A stretch of 64,000 nt of DNA from Cohaesibacter marisflavi (GTDB taxonomy: Bacteria > Pseudomonadota > Alphaproteobacteria > Rhizobiales > Cohaesibacteraceae): NCBI RefSeq assembly GCF_900115225.1, contig NZ_FOVR01000008.1:159490-223489 (forward strand), read 5' to 3'. Positions 41,829 through 51,395 of this stretch are shown piece after piece. Each line of letters begins with the position of its first letter. Positions within the stretch are counted from its first letter, which is position 1. A program made the translations under genes and the position numbers. Under the pieces are notes generated by a model. That model was not told where the DNA came from, made no database searches, and saw only the letters and a program-made list of their open reading frames with translations.

Positions 41829-42623
41829 CTAGTGAAGAATCTGGCTAAGGAACAGCTTGGTGCGTTCATGCTGAGGATTGGTAAAGAATTCCTCAGGCTC
41901 GTTCTGTTCAACGATCTGGCCTGCATCCATGAAGATCACGCGGTTGGCGACCTGCCGGGCAAAACCCATTTCGTGGGTCACACAGAGCATGGTCATGCCT
42001 TCTTCGGCCAAAGAGACCATAACGTCGAGCACTTCCTTGATCATTTCAGGGTCAAGGGCTGATGTCGGCTCATCGAACAGCATGATGCGCGGATTCATGC
42101 AAAGCGAGCGAGCGATCGCCACACGCTGTTGTTGACCACCGGAAAGCTGTCCGGGATATTTCAGGGCCTGCTCCGGAATCTTGACGCGTTCCAGATAGTG
42201 CATGGCAATCTCTTCGGCTTCCTTCTTGGGCATATTGCGTACCCAGATTGGAGCCAGCGTCAGGTTTTCCAAGATTGTTAGATGCGGGAAAAGGTTGAAG
42301 TGCTGGAACACCATGCCCACTTCCCTGCGGATCTCGTCGATCTTTTTCAAGTCGTTGGTCAACTCGATACCATCGACAATAATTTTGCCTTCCTGATGCT
42401 CTTCAAGACGGTTGATGCAGCGGATCATCGTCGATTTGCCCGAGCCGGAAGGACCGGCAATTACGATGCGTTCGCCACGCATGACTTTCAAATTGATGTC
42501 TCTGAGTACATGGAAGTCACCGTACCATTTGTTCATACCATCGATTTCGATGGCAACATCGGTCTCGGAGATTTGCATTTTTTTGACTTCGGCCGGAGAC
42601 GCTTCGACTGCGTTGTCACTCAT
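41829..42623 (-). CDS. aapP: General L-amino acid ABC transporter ATPase AapP
   Basis: The 264-residue ATPase of a polar amino-acid ABC importer. Walker A is [10 protein letters not shown] (about 57–66), the signature [10 protein letters not shown] (about 160–169), Walker [15 protein letters not shown], and the switch His is in [14 protein letters not shown]. It powers uptake by the AapQ/AapM channel and closes the minus-strand operon aapJ–aapQ–aapM–aapP. It lies 19 bases after aapM. Rhizobial Aap moves many L-amino acids in both directions. Confidence 0.95.
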   Translation of the reverse strand: MSDNAVEASPAEVKKMQISETDVAIEIDGMNKWYGDFHVLRDINLKVMRGERIVIAGPSGSGKSTMIRCINRLEEHQEGKIIVDGIELTNDLKKIDEIRREVGMVFQHFNLFPHLTILENLTLAPIWVRNMPKKEAEEIAMHYLERVKIPEQALKYPGQLSGGQQQRVAIARSLCMNPRIMLFDEPTSALDPEMIKEVLDVMVSLAEEGMTMLCVTHEMGFARQVANRVIFMDAGQIVEQNEPEEFFTNPQHERTKLFLSQILH

Positions 42624-42641
42624 TTTATTACTCCTGACTGC

Positions 42642-43946
42642 TTATCGTTTATGACCGGTGTGCAGCCGGTTTTCCATGAAGATTGAATATCGGGACATAC
42701 CGAAGCAGAAGATCCAGAAGGTCATAGCTGCAAAGAGGTAACCCGTATGTGATGTAACAGGGGTCGACCAGGTTGGATCAGTGAAGGAGGATTGTACCTG
42801 CCCCAGAAGATCGAACAGACCAATGATCAAAACCAGTGTCGTATCCTTAAATAGCCCGATGAATGTGTTCACGATGCCCGGAATGACGAGTTTGAGAGCC
42901 TGCGGCATAATGATCAAGCCGGTAGACTGCCAGAATGTCAGACCAAGAGCGTCTGCCCCTTCATACTGTCCTTTGGGTATGGCTTGCAAGCCTCCTCGAA
43001 CGACCTCCGCCATATAGGCAGCGGAGAAAAGGGCCACACCGATCAACGCACGCAACAACTTGTCGAAATTGACGCCTTCCGGCAGGAAAAGCGGAAGCAC
43101 GACAGACGACATGAAGAGCACCGTAATGAGTGGTACGCCGCGCCAGAACTCGATAAAGATTATCGACACCAAGCGGACAACCGGCATCTGGGATCTGCGG
43201 CCAAGTGCCAGCACGATCCCCAAAGGCAAGGATGCCACAATGCCGGTGATCGCAATGACCAGGGTAACAAGGAATCCGCCCCAGTTTGCCGTTTCAACGG
43301 GTTCCAGTCCGAAATCGATGGACATGACCGCATAAATGATGGCAATGCCGACTCCGATGGCCGACAGGGTCAGAAGAACCGGCTTCATCTTGCCTTGCGT
43401 GGCATAGGTGATCAATGCTCCCAATCCCAGAATAATCGCAAAGCCGATGATGAAGCCCAGAATGTGATCTTCAAAGGACAGATTGCCACCCGTCAGCAGG
43501 ATGAATGTCATGACCGGGAATACCAGCAGCATGAACAGAACATTGGCCCGCTTGAAGGGAATAGACGGGATAAGTGCTGGAATGAGACCTAATGCACCGA
43601 CGATGAAGACGATATTGACGCGCCAGATTTGGTCGTCAGGATAGCGTCCATAGACGAACTGCGGGAAGTAGGCCTTTACATAGGCCCAGCAGGCACCATG
43701 AGCAGCGCCATTGGCGATGCAGGCTTCACGATCGGAGCCTTCCCAAACTGCATTGAGGAGGGCGAAGGGAATGATTGCGCTCAGGATCTGATAGATCACA
43801 AAGATACCGAACAGCGTCAATAAGGCATTCGGGATCGAGGATAGGAGATTCTGATGCATCCAGTAGAGCGGCCCTTGCGATGAAATCGGCGCAGATCGCT
43901 CGTCGAGCATTTCCTTACGGACAAAGGAGAATGGTTTTTGTGACAT
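42642..43946 (-). CDS. aapM: General L-amino acid ABC transporter permease AapM
   Basis: A 434-residue permease, longer than HisM-type proteins because of an N-terminal extension with several hydrophobic segments, which is normal for AapM. The inner-membrane permease core is in the second half, with the EAA loop around GGLQAIPKGQYEGADALGLTFWQS, where the ATPase docks, then QALKLVIPGIVNTFIGLFKDTTLV. It is ten bases from aapQ. It forms the channel with AapQ. Confidence 0.94.
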   Translation of the reverse strand: MSQKPFSFVRKEMLDERSAPISSQGPLYWMHQNLLSSIPNALLTLFGIFVIYQILSAIIPFALLNAVWEGSDREACIANGAAHGACWAYVKAYFPQFVYGRYPDDQIWRVNIVFIVGALGLIPALIPSIPFKRANVLFMLLVFPVMTFILLTGGNLSFEDHILGFIIGFAIILGLGALITYATQGKMKPVLLTLSAIGVGIAIIYAVMSIDFGLEPVETANWGGFLVTLVIAITGIVASLPLGIVLALGRRSQMPVVRLVSIIFIEFWRGVPLITVLFMSSVVLPLFLPEGVNFDKLLRALIGVALFSAAYMAEVVRGGLQAIPKGQYEGADALGLTFWQSTGLIIMPQALKLVIPGIVNTFIGLFKDTTLVLIIGLFDLLGQVQSSFTDPTWSTPVTSHTGYLFAAMTFWIFCFGMSRYSIFMENRLHTGHKR

Positions 43947-43955
43947 GAGGTTCTC

Positions 43956-45149
43956 CTATCTCTCTACCAACGCAATGGACCGGTTGTACCAGTTCATCAG
44001 GATCGATGTTAACAGCGAGATACTGAGATAGACGATCATCCAGACGGCAATAACTTCGATCGCCTGCCCTGTCTGGTTGAGCACCGTGCCGCCTACCGAA
44101 ACGATATCGGGATAAGCGATGGCAACGGCCAGAGAGGAGTTCTTCGTCAAGTTTAGATATTGGCTGGTGAGTGGCGGAATGATGACCCGCATGGCCTGAG
44201 GAATGATGACCAGACGCAAGGTCGGACCATTGCGCAAGCCCAAGGCGTGGGCCGCTTCCGTTTGGCCATGGTTCACAGCAAGGATACCCGCGCGAACAAT
44301 CTCGGCAATGAAGGCGCCGGTATAGATCGTCAAAGCCAGCAGCAAGCCGACAAATTCGGGAATGACCTTCATGCCACCTTTGAAGTTGAAGCCTTTGAGC
44401 TGCGCATAATCGTAGCTGACGGGCATGCCGGAGACGAGATAGGCTAGAAATGGTAGAATTATAATGAGTCCCAGACTGGTCAGAAAGGCCGGGAACCGTT
44501 GACCGGTTGCCATTTGTCGGCGTTTTGCCCAAATGCTGATGCCTATGCTGGCGACAATTGCAATGACAAGTGCCAGCAGAATACTCCCTGATCCATCTTC
44601 AAAAACAGGGCGCGGCATGTAGAGCCCGCGGTTGTTGAGGAAGAATGTATCAAATATCGATGATGACTGCTTGGGATGCGGCAGTGAGCGCAAAACTGCG
44701 AAGTACCAAAAGAAAAGCTGCAGCAACAAAGGAATGTTGCGCACGATTTCAATATACATCGTAGCGAGTTTTGAAATGACCCAGTTGTTGGAGAGCCGTG
44801 CAACACCCATGACAAAGCCAACGATCGTGGCAAGAAAAATGCCGATCACGGCGATCAAAAGCGTATTCAAAAGCCCCGCGAGCAATGCTTGCCCGTAGGT
44901 AGATGTTGCGGAAAGGTCGATAAGGGTCTGGTTCGGCAAAAAGCCAGCGGTGTTTCCCAGAAAACCGAACCCGGAAGCAATATTTTGTTTTTCCAGGTTA
45001 TGGGAGGCGTTTTGAACGATGCTCCAGAAAAAATATACGAGCCCGGCGACCAGCAAGAGCTGATAAATAATGCCTCTTACCTTCGGATCGTTGAATATCG
45101 ATCCTTTGGCAGAGCTTCGCTCGGCGGTCTGTTGAGGTTTAGCAGCCAT
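43956..45149 (-). CDS. aapQ: General L-amino acid ABC transporter permease AapQ
   Basis: The permease has 397 residues. I place the start at 45149 (MAAKPQQTAERSSAKG), because GAGGATA precedes it, rather than at the in-frame 45209. The EAA loop is around ILAVNHGQTEAAHALGLRNGPTLR, and a membrane core with an N-terminal anchor plus long periplasmic part (NLEKQNIASGFGFLGNTAGF) is typical of AapQ. Together with AapM it forms the channel. A terminator lies between this gene and aapJ upstream. Confidence 0.94.
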   Translation of the reverse strand: MAAKPQQTAERSSAKGSIFNDPKVRGIIYQLLLVAGLVYFFWSIVQNASHNLEKQNIASGFGFLGNTAGFLPNQTLIDLSATSTYGQALLAGLLNTLLIAVIGIFLATIVGFVMGVARLSNNWVISKLATMYIEIVRNIPLLLQLFFWYFAVLRSLPHPKQSSSIFDTFFLNNRGLYMPRPVFEDGSGSILLALVIAIVASIGISIWAKRRQMATGQRFPAFLTSLGLIIILPFLAYLVSGMPVSYDYAQLKGFNFKGGMKVIPEFVGLLLALTIYTGAFIAEIVRAGILAVNHGQTEAAHALGLRNGPTLRLVIIPQAMRVIIPPLTSQYLNLTKNSSLAVAIAYPDIVSVGGTVLNQTGQAIEVIAVWMIVYLSISLLTSILMNWYNRSIALVER

Positions 45150-45260
45150 ATTATCCTCGTGTGACACCGACCTATCTAAAAAGGCCGATCTATCGAGTGC
45201 GACATCCAAACAGTATGCGCGTTTAGATTTTGTTATTCTTTAGATGACGCTTATAAAAAA

Positions 45261-45290
45261 CCCCGGCGGACGGTTTTGTCCTGCCGGGGA
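45261..45290 (-). terminator. Intrinsic terminator between aapJ and aapQ
   Basis: The stem CCCCGGC-GGAC / GTCC-T-GCCGGGG (one bulge) has a short loop, and on the minus strand runs into TTTTTTATAAG. It lies 14 bases past the aapJ stop. Partial termination here would make more binding protein than permease. Confidence 0.88.
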
Positions 45291-45303
45291 TCTTTATTGC
45301 CAA

Positions 45304-46320
45304 TTAGCGGATAGGCGGTGCGTACTGGAAGCCACCGTTAGACCACAGGGCATTTACGCCGCGGGAAATTTTCAGCGGAGTATCCGGACCTACGTTGTTA
45401 TCAAAGATTTCAGCGTAGTTACCAACCTGCTTGATGATGTTGTAAGCCCAGTCGTTGGACAGACCGATATTTTCGCCGAAAGCACCTTCAACGCCGACAA
45501 GACGACGGATTGCAGGGTTTTTGCTTTCTTTCATTTCTTCAACATTGGCGGAAGACACGCCGAGTTCTTCAGCGTTGATCATGGCGAAAAGAGACCATTT
45601 CACGATGTTGAACCATTCGTCGTCGCCCTGACGGACAACTGGGCCGAGAGGCTCTTTGGAAATGATTTCTGGCAGAACAATATGTTCGTCAGGGTTGGTG
45701 AGTTTCAGACGCTGTGCATAGAGACCGGAAGCGTCAGTGGTGTAAACGTCGCAACGACCGCTGTCATAAGCCTGAACAACTTCGTCAGACTTTTCGAACT
45801 GAACCAGTTCGAGCTGCATGTCATGAGAGCGGAAATAGTCGGTAACGTTCAGCTCGGTGGTGGTGCCGGTGTTGGTGCAAACAGAAGCGCCATCAAGCTC
45901 CAGAGCAGAAGTGATCCCCAGAGATTCACGAACCATGAAGCCCTGACCATCATAATAGTTCACACCAGCGAAGTTCAGACCCAGAGATGTGTCACGGGTC
46001 ATGGTCCAGGTGGTGTTACGGGAAAGAAGATCAATTTCGCTGGATTGCAGAGCAGTGAAACGCTCTTTAGCAGACAGCGGGGTGTATTTAACAGCAGTAG
46101 CATCGCCAAATACGGCAGCAGCAACAGCGCGGCAAACGTCAACGTCGATGCCGGTCCAGTTGCCCTGATCGTCCGGGTTGGAGAAGCCTGGCAGACCCTG
46201 GCTAACACCGCACTGAACAGCGCCTTTGGCTTTAACATCTTCAAGGGTTGTTGCGCTGGCAGCGGACGCGCCTACAGCCATGGCAGAACCCATAAGTACG
46301 GAAATAAGAACTTTCTTCAT
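45304..46320 (-). CDS. aapJ: General L-amino acid binding protein AapJ
   Basis: A 338-residue periplasmic amino-acid binding protein. The start at 46320 gives a normal signal peptide (MKKVLISVLMGSAMAVGASA, cleaved near ASAT). The mature part begins TLEDVKAKGAVQCGVSQGLPGF, then WTGIDVDVCRAVAAAVFGD, the SBP family 3 pattern; MTRDTSLGLNFAGVNYYDGQGFMV follows. It captures L-amino acids and delivers them to AapQM. It is the first gene of the operon, and its terminator allows high separate expression. A longer reading from 46428 is not supported. Confidence 0.95.
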   Translation of the reverse strand: MKKVLISVLMGSAMAVGASAASATTLEDVKAKGAVQCGVSQGLPGFSNPDDQGNWTGIDVDVCRAVAAAVFGDATAVKYTPLSAKERFTALQSSEIDLLSRNTTWTMTRDTSLGLNFAGVNYYDGQGFMVRESLGITSALELDGASVCTNTGTTTELNVTDYFRSHDMQLELVQFEKSDEVVQAYDSGRCDVYTTDASGLYAQRLKLTNPDEHIVLPEIISKEPLGPVVRQGDDEWFNIVKWSLFAMINAEELGVSSANVEEMKESKNPAIRRLVGVEGAFGENIGLSNDWAYNIIKQVGNYAEIFDNNVGPDTPLKISRGVNALWSNGGFQYAPPIR

Positions 46321-46642
46321 TTTGCAGCCTTCGTTTGTTGCCCAAATAAGAATAGGATTGTCTCGATAAGTTTCAGATAGCAATGGATTGCATGAGCAGC
46401 CCATGCCCCTGTCGTTTTTGTTGGCCAAGCGTTAAATATACCGTTTGACAGGGGGTATCTCAGAAAATTATTGCACTTGGGTCAAGAGGCAAAATACAGA
46501 CATGCGGACAATAAGACGAATTTCGCACGAAAATTGTGCACGGATGTCGTAAAACTGAAACTATCTGTTCTTTTTTATGGTTTTAGCAGTTAAATATGCT
46601 GAACTTCAAACGGACTAACAGTGCCAGGAGGGCCAAATAAAA
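46321..46642. other. Divergent promoter region aapJ/metC
   Basis: About 320 bases between two divergent genes; the promoters of both should be here. I see no gene or strong palindrome. A GCCAGGAGGGCC ribosome site at the right end fixes the metC start. Confidence 0.5.
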
Positions 46643-47821
46643 ATGGCTAAAAACGAAAAATGCACAAAAAACTATCACACTGACACAAGATTAGTCACTA
46701 CCGGACGAAACCCGGAAGAAAATGATGGTTTTGTAAATCCACCCGTGATTCATGGATCTACCGTAATCTTCAAGTCTACAGAAGAACTTTACTCTGGCAA
46801 GGCTAAGTATTCTTACGGGCGCAGAGGAACCCCCACGACCAATGCACTGCGTGATGCTTTAACGGATCTAGAAGGTGCGGCTGGAACAGTTCTGGTGCCG
46901 TCCGGGTTGGCTGCCTGTTCGCTGGCCTTGCTTGCTGCCTGTAAAAGTGGTGACCATGTCTTGATCACCGATAGCGCCTACGAGCCGACACGGCATTTTG
47001 CTGACACGGTGCTTATTTCCATGGGCGTCGAGGTTGATTACTATGACCCTCTGATCGGCGCTGACATCGGGACGCTCTTTAAGGACAACACCAGTGCGGT
47101 ATTTACTGAAGCGCCCGGCTCCCAGACCTTTGAGATGCAGGATATTCCTGCGATCGTGAAAGCGGCTCATGCACGCGATATTCTGGTCCTGCTCGACAAC
47201 ACCTGGGCTTCGCCGCTCTATTTCGACAGCATGGGGCATGGCGTTGACATGACCATTCAGGCGGGCACAAAATATATTGTTGGTCACTCTGATGTCATGC
47301 TGGGCGCGGTTTCTGCCAATGAAAAAGCATGGCCACGTCTGGAAGCCGTGCATGGGGCCATGGGATATCATGTGGGGCCGAATGACGTTTATCTCGCCTT
47401 GCGTGGCCTAAGGACAATGGGGGTGCGTTTGAGGCAGCATCAGGAGAGTGCTCTTGAGATTGCCAAGTGGCTTGAGGCTCGTCCTGAAGTGGATCGCGTT
47501 CTTTATCCGGCGCTCGAAAGCGATCCGGGACATGCCATCTGGAAACGGGACTTCAAGGGTGCTTGCGGGCTTCTGGGCGTTGTGCTTAAGGACTGCACGC
47601 AAAAGCAGGCCTTTGCTTTCATTGATGCGCTGGAGCTGTTCGGGCTCGGCTTCAGTTGGGGTGGTTTTGAGAGCCTCATCACCTATGTTGATCCGCGTAG
47701 CTACCGCACGGCAACCTCATGGGACGAGCCAGGCAAATTGATCCGACTGCATGTCGGGCTGGAAGATGTTGCTGATTTGAAAGAGGATCTGGAAAAGGGG
47801 TTTGCAGCGCTCAAGATCTAA
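46643..47821 (+). CDS. metC: Cystathionine beta-lyase (MetC)
   Basis: The enzyme has 392 residues and is PLP-dependent, of the Cys/Met metabolism family. The Schiff-base lysine is in IQAGTKYIVGHSDVMLG; other family landmarks are YSYGRRGTPTTNALRDAL, PSGLAACSLALLAA and LDNTWASPLYFD (PLP Asp). RHAEISWGGFESL-like residues (FSWGGFESLI) close the site. It splits cystathionine to homocysteine, pyruvate and ammonia. GCCAGGAGGG lies before the ATG. A terminator follows. Confidence 0.93.
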   Translation: MAKNEKCTKNYHTDTRLVTTGRNPEENDGFVNPPVIHGSTVIFKSTEELYSGKAKYSYGRRGTPTTNALRDALTDLEGAAGTVLVPSGLAACSLALLAACKSGDHVLITDSAYEPTRHFADTVLISMGVEVDYYDPLIGADIGTLFKDNTSAVFTEAPGSQTFEMQDIPAIVKAAHARDILVLLDNTWASPLYFDSMGHGVDMTIQAGTKYIVGHSDVMLGAVSANEKAWPRLEAVHGAMGYHVGPNDVYLALRGLRTMGVRLRQHQESALEIAKWLEARPEVDRVLYPALESDPGHAIWKRDFKGACGLLGVVLKDCTQKQAFAFIDALELFGLGFSWGGFESLITYVDPRSYRTATSWDEPGKLIRLHVGLEDVADLKEDLEKGFAALKI

Positions 47822-47847
47822 AGTTCAATTGTCGTCGCGTTCAAGAT

Positions 47848-47884
47848 AAGCGGGTTGCCTTACCGGTGATCCGCTTTTGTTTTG
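47848..47884 (+). terminator. Probable terminator after metC
   Basis: AAGCGGGT / ATCCGCTT (one G·T pair) with a 13-base loop and a TTGTTTTGG tail, 27 bases past the metC stop. Confidence 0.6.
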
Positions 47885-47976
47885 GAACAATTTCCCTGTC
47901 CGGGCGTTATCTTAAGGTAGTTTGTCTTGTGGTTATCGTGACTTCCGACAAGCTGCGTTTATCTGAGACAAAGTCC

Positions 47977-49179
47977 ATGACACAAATAGCCTTTTTTGTA
48001 GTAGCGATAGCCGTCGTCGTTTTTCTGGAATTTTCTAATTTTTCTCGTAGTAAAGAGTGGCAAGCAACCATAACACCTCTGGCATCCATTGTTGGAAGTG
48101 GGTTTCTTGTTTCAGCGCCGCTGCTTGTTCGATCATTTGGTGGATTTGCTGCCCCGGCCATGATGGTCCTTGTCTTACTGGCTTTTTTCTTCGGCTGGGC
48201 AATTCGTTACAATATTGTCGTTGTTGAAAGCGAGTTGGATAAGGGCCGTGATAAGCTCCTCTCGTCCATGGAAGAACTAAGCCATATTATTCTCGCTTTT
48301 GCCTATTTCATATCTGTCGCATATTATTTGTCCCTATTGGGGAGTTTCCTGCTCACGTCTTTCGGCATCCGTAGCAATCACTGGGGCACAGTTATCGCTT
48401 TGGGGCTGCTTTTAGGTATCGGTATTCTAGGGTGGTCAGGCGGAGCAGAGAGGGTTGCAAGGCTTGAACGATTTGCGACAACCTTCAATCTCGCAGTGAT
48501 TGGAGGGTTTCTGGCTTCCCTCGCAGTGTTGAATTCACAAATAATACTTGATGGAAGTGCATTTTCCGCAGTCGCTGGAAAGCTGTCCACGGCCTCTATT
48601 CCTGTGCTACTAGGCCTTTTGGTCGTTGTGCAAGGATTTGAGACGACCCGGTTTACCGGAGGGCGCTTCAAGGCGGATACACGGACAAAGGCGATGAGAG
48701 ACGCGCAACTTATTTCCGGTATTATTTATCTTGTCTTCTTTTTGCTGTTGTTGCCTCTTTACAAAGATTTGCAACAAGGAGAAGGCGTAGCCGCTGTGAT
48801 TACCGTCGCCGGTTCTGTTGGACTGATCTTGCCTGCAGCTCTAACGATTGCTGCGATGGGGAGCCAGATATCGGCGGCTCTTGCAGATGGTATTGGCAAT
48901 GTCGGTCTCATTCGAGAAGTAACGCACGGCAAGGTAGACGCCAGACATGCCTATCTTCTGGTGACAGTGATCGGCATGGGTATATTGCTGGCAACCAATG
49001 TAAATGAGGTCATTTCTCTTGCCAGTCGTGCATTCGCTTTATTTTATGCTCTCCAGTGCTTCGTGGCTTTCGAGGCTGCCAGGAAGCGACCGCAGGACAA
49101 ATGGCGCAGTTTCGCTTTTTTGATGCTTGCAATCGTCGCGACCGCGATCTTTATGTTTGGTCACGCCGCTGCGGCTTGA
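47977..49179 (+). CDS. Multi-spanning membrane protein, APC-like, function unknown
   Basis: A 400-residue protein with ten to twelve hydrophobic segments. It starts MTQIAFFVVAIAVVVFLEF and includes GSGFLVSAPLLVRSFGG, FETTRFTGGRFKADTRTKAM between membrane segments, and GLILPAALTIAAMGSQISAALADGIGNVG. The unwound-helix style Gly/Ser stretches resemble the amino acid–polyamine–cation superfamily, but I cannot name the family or substrate. The start at 47977 is preferred; an in-frame ATG at 47866 adds a signal-like but weakly supported extension. It follows metC by 155 bases and converges on the LAB_N gene. Confidence 0.75.
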   Translation: MTQIAFFVVAIAVVVFLEFSNFSRSKEWQATITPLASIVGSGFLVSAPLLVRSFGGFAAPAMMVLVLLAFFFGWAIRYNIVVVESELDKGRDKLLSSMEELSHIILAFAYFISVAYYLSLLGSFLLTSFGIRSNHWGTVIALGLLLGIGILGWSGGAERVARLERFATTFNLAVIGGFLASLAVLNSQIILDGSAFSAVAGKLSTASIPVLLGLLVVVQGFETTRFTGGRFKADTRTKAMRDAQLISGIIYLVFFLLLLPLYKDLQQGEGVAAVITVAGSVGLILPAALTIAAMGSQISAALADGIGNVGLIREVTHGKVDARHAYLLVTVIGMGILLATNVNEVISLASRAFALFYALQCFVAFEAARKRPQDKWRSFAFLMLAIVATAIFMFGHAAAA

Positions 49180-49186
49180 TGCATTG

Positions 49187-49534
49187 CTATTCGACGGGCG
49201 TATTTTCCATCAACTTCTTGGCTTTGTGTTCCTTGAAGATCAGCCAAACATTGCGAAGATAGATCAGCAGGCCTGCCCCCTGCCCCACAATAAATACAGG
49301 ATCGGCCCGTTTGAGCGCATAGATGAACAACAGGGCACCTCCGCCGATGGAAAAAAACCAGAAAGCGACGGGCATAATGGACTTGCCGGCGCGCTCACTG
49401 GCAATCCACTGGACCACGAAGCGCATCGTAAACATGGCCTGAGCCACAAAACCAAGGACCAGCCAGACATCCCACTGCGCGACAAAAACAGTATTGAGCC
49501 AGACTTGAATGTCATTCCACAAAGTTGAGTGCAT
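49187..49534 (-). CDS. LAB_N-domain membrane protein (lipid A biosynthesis, N-terminal-type)
   Basis: A small protein of 115 residues with three hydrophobic segments and the LAB_N signature FVAQAMFTMRFVVQWIASER followed by PVAFWFFSIGGGALLFIYAL and FIVGQGAGLLIYLRN. Stand-alone proteins of this kind sit next to DPM1-like glycosyltransferases, and may help move or anchor a lipid-linked sugar. The ATG at 49534 is preferred over an upstream TTG. It is the last gene of the GT2 unit, 33 bases after it. Confidence 0.9.
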   Translation of the reverse strand: MHSTLWNDIQVWLNTVFVAQWDVWLVLGFVAQAMFTMRFVVQWIASERAGKSIMPVAFWFFSIGGGALLFIYALKRADPVFIVGQGAGLLIYLRNVWLIFKEHKAKKLMENTPVE

Positions 49535-49567
49535 CAAAGGGTCTTTCTAAGCAATCTTGCGCGAAGG

Positions 49568-50362
49568 TTAGTGCTGATCATTGCCAGAGGCATCTGAAGA
49601 GGTGTCGGGGCTGAGGTCGATTTCGGTGATAACAGGAATTTTCTTACGACGCTTGCGCAGCCAGAGAACACCAAACAGGTCGATGATGCCAACCCAAAGG
49701 CGATCGAAAATACCATATTTGGAAACGCCGTGACTGCGCCCGCGGTCAATCACATCGATATGGACCACCTTCAATCCTTCGCGTACGACCAAGGCGGGCA
49801 GAAAACGGTGCCATGCTTCAAAGAATGGCAGATTGAGAAAAACCTGCCGGCGGATAACCTTGAGACCGCAACCGGAATCGCGGGTGTTGTCCTTGAGCAT
49901 GGACTGGCGGATCTTGTTCGCAAGGCGTGAGCCATGCTTTTTGACAAAGCCATCCGTACGTTTCATACGCTGCCCCGCAGCCAGAGCATGATCGGGACCC
50001 CCTGCTTTGAGGGCGTCAATCATCTGGGGGAAGAAGGCCGGATCATTCTGGCCGTCACCGTCAAGGGTTGCGATGAATTCCCCCTTGGCGAGCAGAAGCC
50101 CCGTACGCACGGCGTTGGACTGCCCGCAGGAGGCTTCGTGACGCACGTGACGCAGCCACGGGCGGGTTGCAGCTGCTTCTTTCAGAAAAGGCCCTGTATC
50201 GTCTGTCGAGCCATCATCCACGATAATCAGTTCGAATGCGCGCTCTTTAAGGGCTGCATGCACTTCGTCGATGAGAAAAGCCAGATTCTCTCTTTCATTC
50301 TTGCATGGAATAACCACACTGACTTCAAGGGTGTGATTGAGCGGTGGCAAGGTGGATAGCAT
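49568..50362 (-). CDS. Family 2 glycosyltransferase, dolichol-phosphate mannosyltransferase-like
   Basis: The protein has 264 residues and a GT-A fold. VSVVIPCKNERENLAFLIDEV, ELIIVDDGSTDDT and ATLDGDGQNDPAF (the DxD metal site) are the DPM1/ArnC hallmarks. It lacks the two C-terminal membrane helices of ArnC, as in single-domain DPM1. Family members load a sugar from a nucleotide donor onto undecaprenyl or dolichyl phosphate, which an ArnT-type transferase then moves to lipid A. The ArnT-like gene at 51396 makes this role likely. The sugar is unknown. Confidence 0.9.
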   Translation of the reverse strand: MLSTLPPLNHTLEVSVVIPCKNERENLAFLIDEVHAALKERAFELIIVDDGSTDDTGPFLKEAAATRPWLRHVRHEASCGQSNAVRTGLLLAKGEFIATLDGDGQNDPAFFPQMIDALKAGGPDHALAAGQRMKRTDGFVKKHGSRLANKIRQSMLKDNTRDSGCGLKVIRRQVFLNLPFFEAWHRFLPALVVREGLKVVHIDVIDRGRSHGVSKYGIFDRLWVGIIDLFGVLWLRKRRKKIPVITEIDLSPDTSSDASGNDQH

Positions 50363-50517
50363 GGCGCATTCCCGACGCTGAGTATGGTTTCGATAAGTCT
50401 TGCATCGTCGTCTGAATGCAATCCGGCCATATCATTAGCCCAGAGAATGCGACAGCTTTAAGATGCTCAGCCTTGCGAGGTGATCATTTCGGCACTTTAT
50501 GCCGAGTTGCTCACTCT

Positions 50518-51366
50518 TTAGGCTTTTTGCACTAGCATGTGAAGAGCTTTCATGAGTTTGGCAAAGGAAAATCCGCCGGTTTTTGGCAATCTGATTAATC
50601 CCTCTTGCGCGCGAAACAACAGCCTGCGTTTTGTGCTGTATTTGGCAAGGAGCCATGTAAAAACCGCGCCATAGACAAATCCTGCAACAATATCTGACGG
50701 ATAATGCGCGCCCACGACAACGCGCGAAAAGGCAATCCAGAGCCCGGCGGCGATCCAAAGCCATTTAAGGCGCGGAAACAACAGCGTAAGAGCAATGGCC
50801 ATAGCGCCAGCCGTTGTGGAATGGCCAGAAGGAAAGCTCTGAAAGGAGGACGCAAATCCGGGTGAATTGAAATAGTGGGCGCCAAACTCCTCGAAATAGC
50901 GGGGTCTGCCGCGGCCAAAGAGTATTTTCAGGATATTGTTCGACAGCCCTGCCCCGGCAACAGCGATAAAGATGAAAAGCCCCGCCAATTGTATCTGGCA
51001 AAGGGCGGCCTTTGCACCAAGGCTCAGGCGTTGCCATGGAAGCAGCGCTGTAATGAGAACCGCGAGGCCCGATGGCACGAGATAATTCTCAGATTTGCCC
51101 CAGCGTGTCACGCTTTGGAAAAGATCGTAGGTTTCTTTTGAGAGCGTTGCTTTCCAATGGCCAGCCGCCTCATCGACAAAGAGCATGCCCAGAGCGATGA
51201 AGCTCAAAGTCACCACCAGAACCAACACCCAATCGGGCTCCTTGATGGTCGGGTCATACCGTTTCGACCTGGCATGGAAAGCGCGTACGGCTCTTAGAGT
51301 CGAAAAGGCAGAATACTGGCTTTTCAACTGGACGAGCGCGGTTTTTACACGAGTAAACAGGGACAT
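50518..51366 (-). CDS. PAP2-family membrane phosphatase (LpxE/LpxF-like)
   Basis: The product has 282 residues and five to six membrane segments. The acid-phosphatase motifs are complete: KILFGRGRPR (C1), SFPSGHSTTAG (C2) and FSRVVVGAHYPSDIVAG (C3), giving the catalytic His pair. It is like lipid A 1- or 4'-phosphatases. Position between an ArnT-like and a DPM1-like gene suggests that it removes a lipid A phosphate that can be replaced or balanced by the transferred sugar. Which phosphate cannot be told from sequence. Confidence 0.88.
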   Translation of the reverse strand: MSLFTRVKTALVQLKSQYSAFSTLRAVRAFHARSKRYDPTIKEPDWVLVLVVTLSFIALGMLFVDEAAGHWKATLSKETYDLFQSVTRWGKSENYLVPSGLAVLITALLPWQRLSLGAKAALCQIQLAGLFIFIAVAGAGLSNNILKILFGRGRPRYFEEFGAHYFNSPGFASSFQSFPSGHSTTAGAMAIALTLLFPRLKWLWIAAGLWIAFSRVVVGAHYPSDIVAGFVYGAVFTWLLAKYSTKRRLLFRAQEGLIRLPKTGGFSFAKLMKALHMLVQKA

Positions 51367-51395
51367 ATGCCTTTTCGTCTCAATCCTTGCTTTTC

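Noticed and set aside
46445..46473. TTGACA with a 17-bp spacer as the metC promoter
   Set aside because: The matching -10 position reads TTATTG, which is a poor match, and it would be about 170 bases from the start codon.
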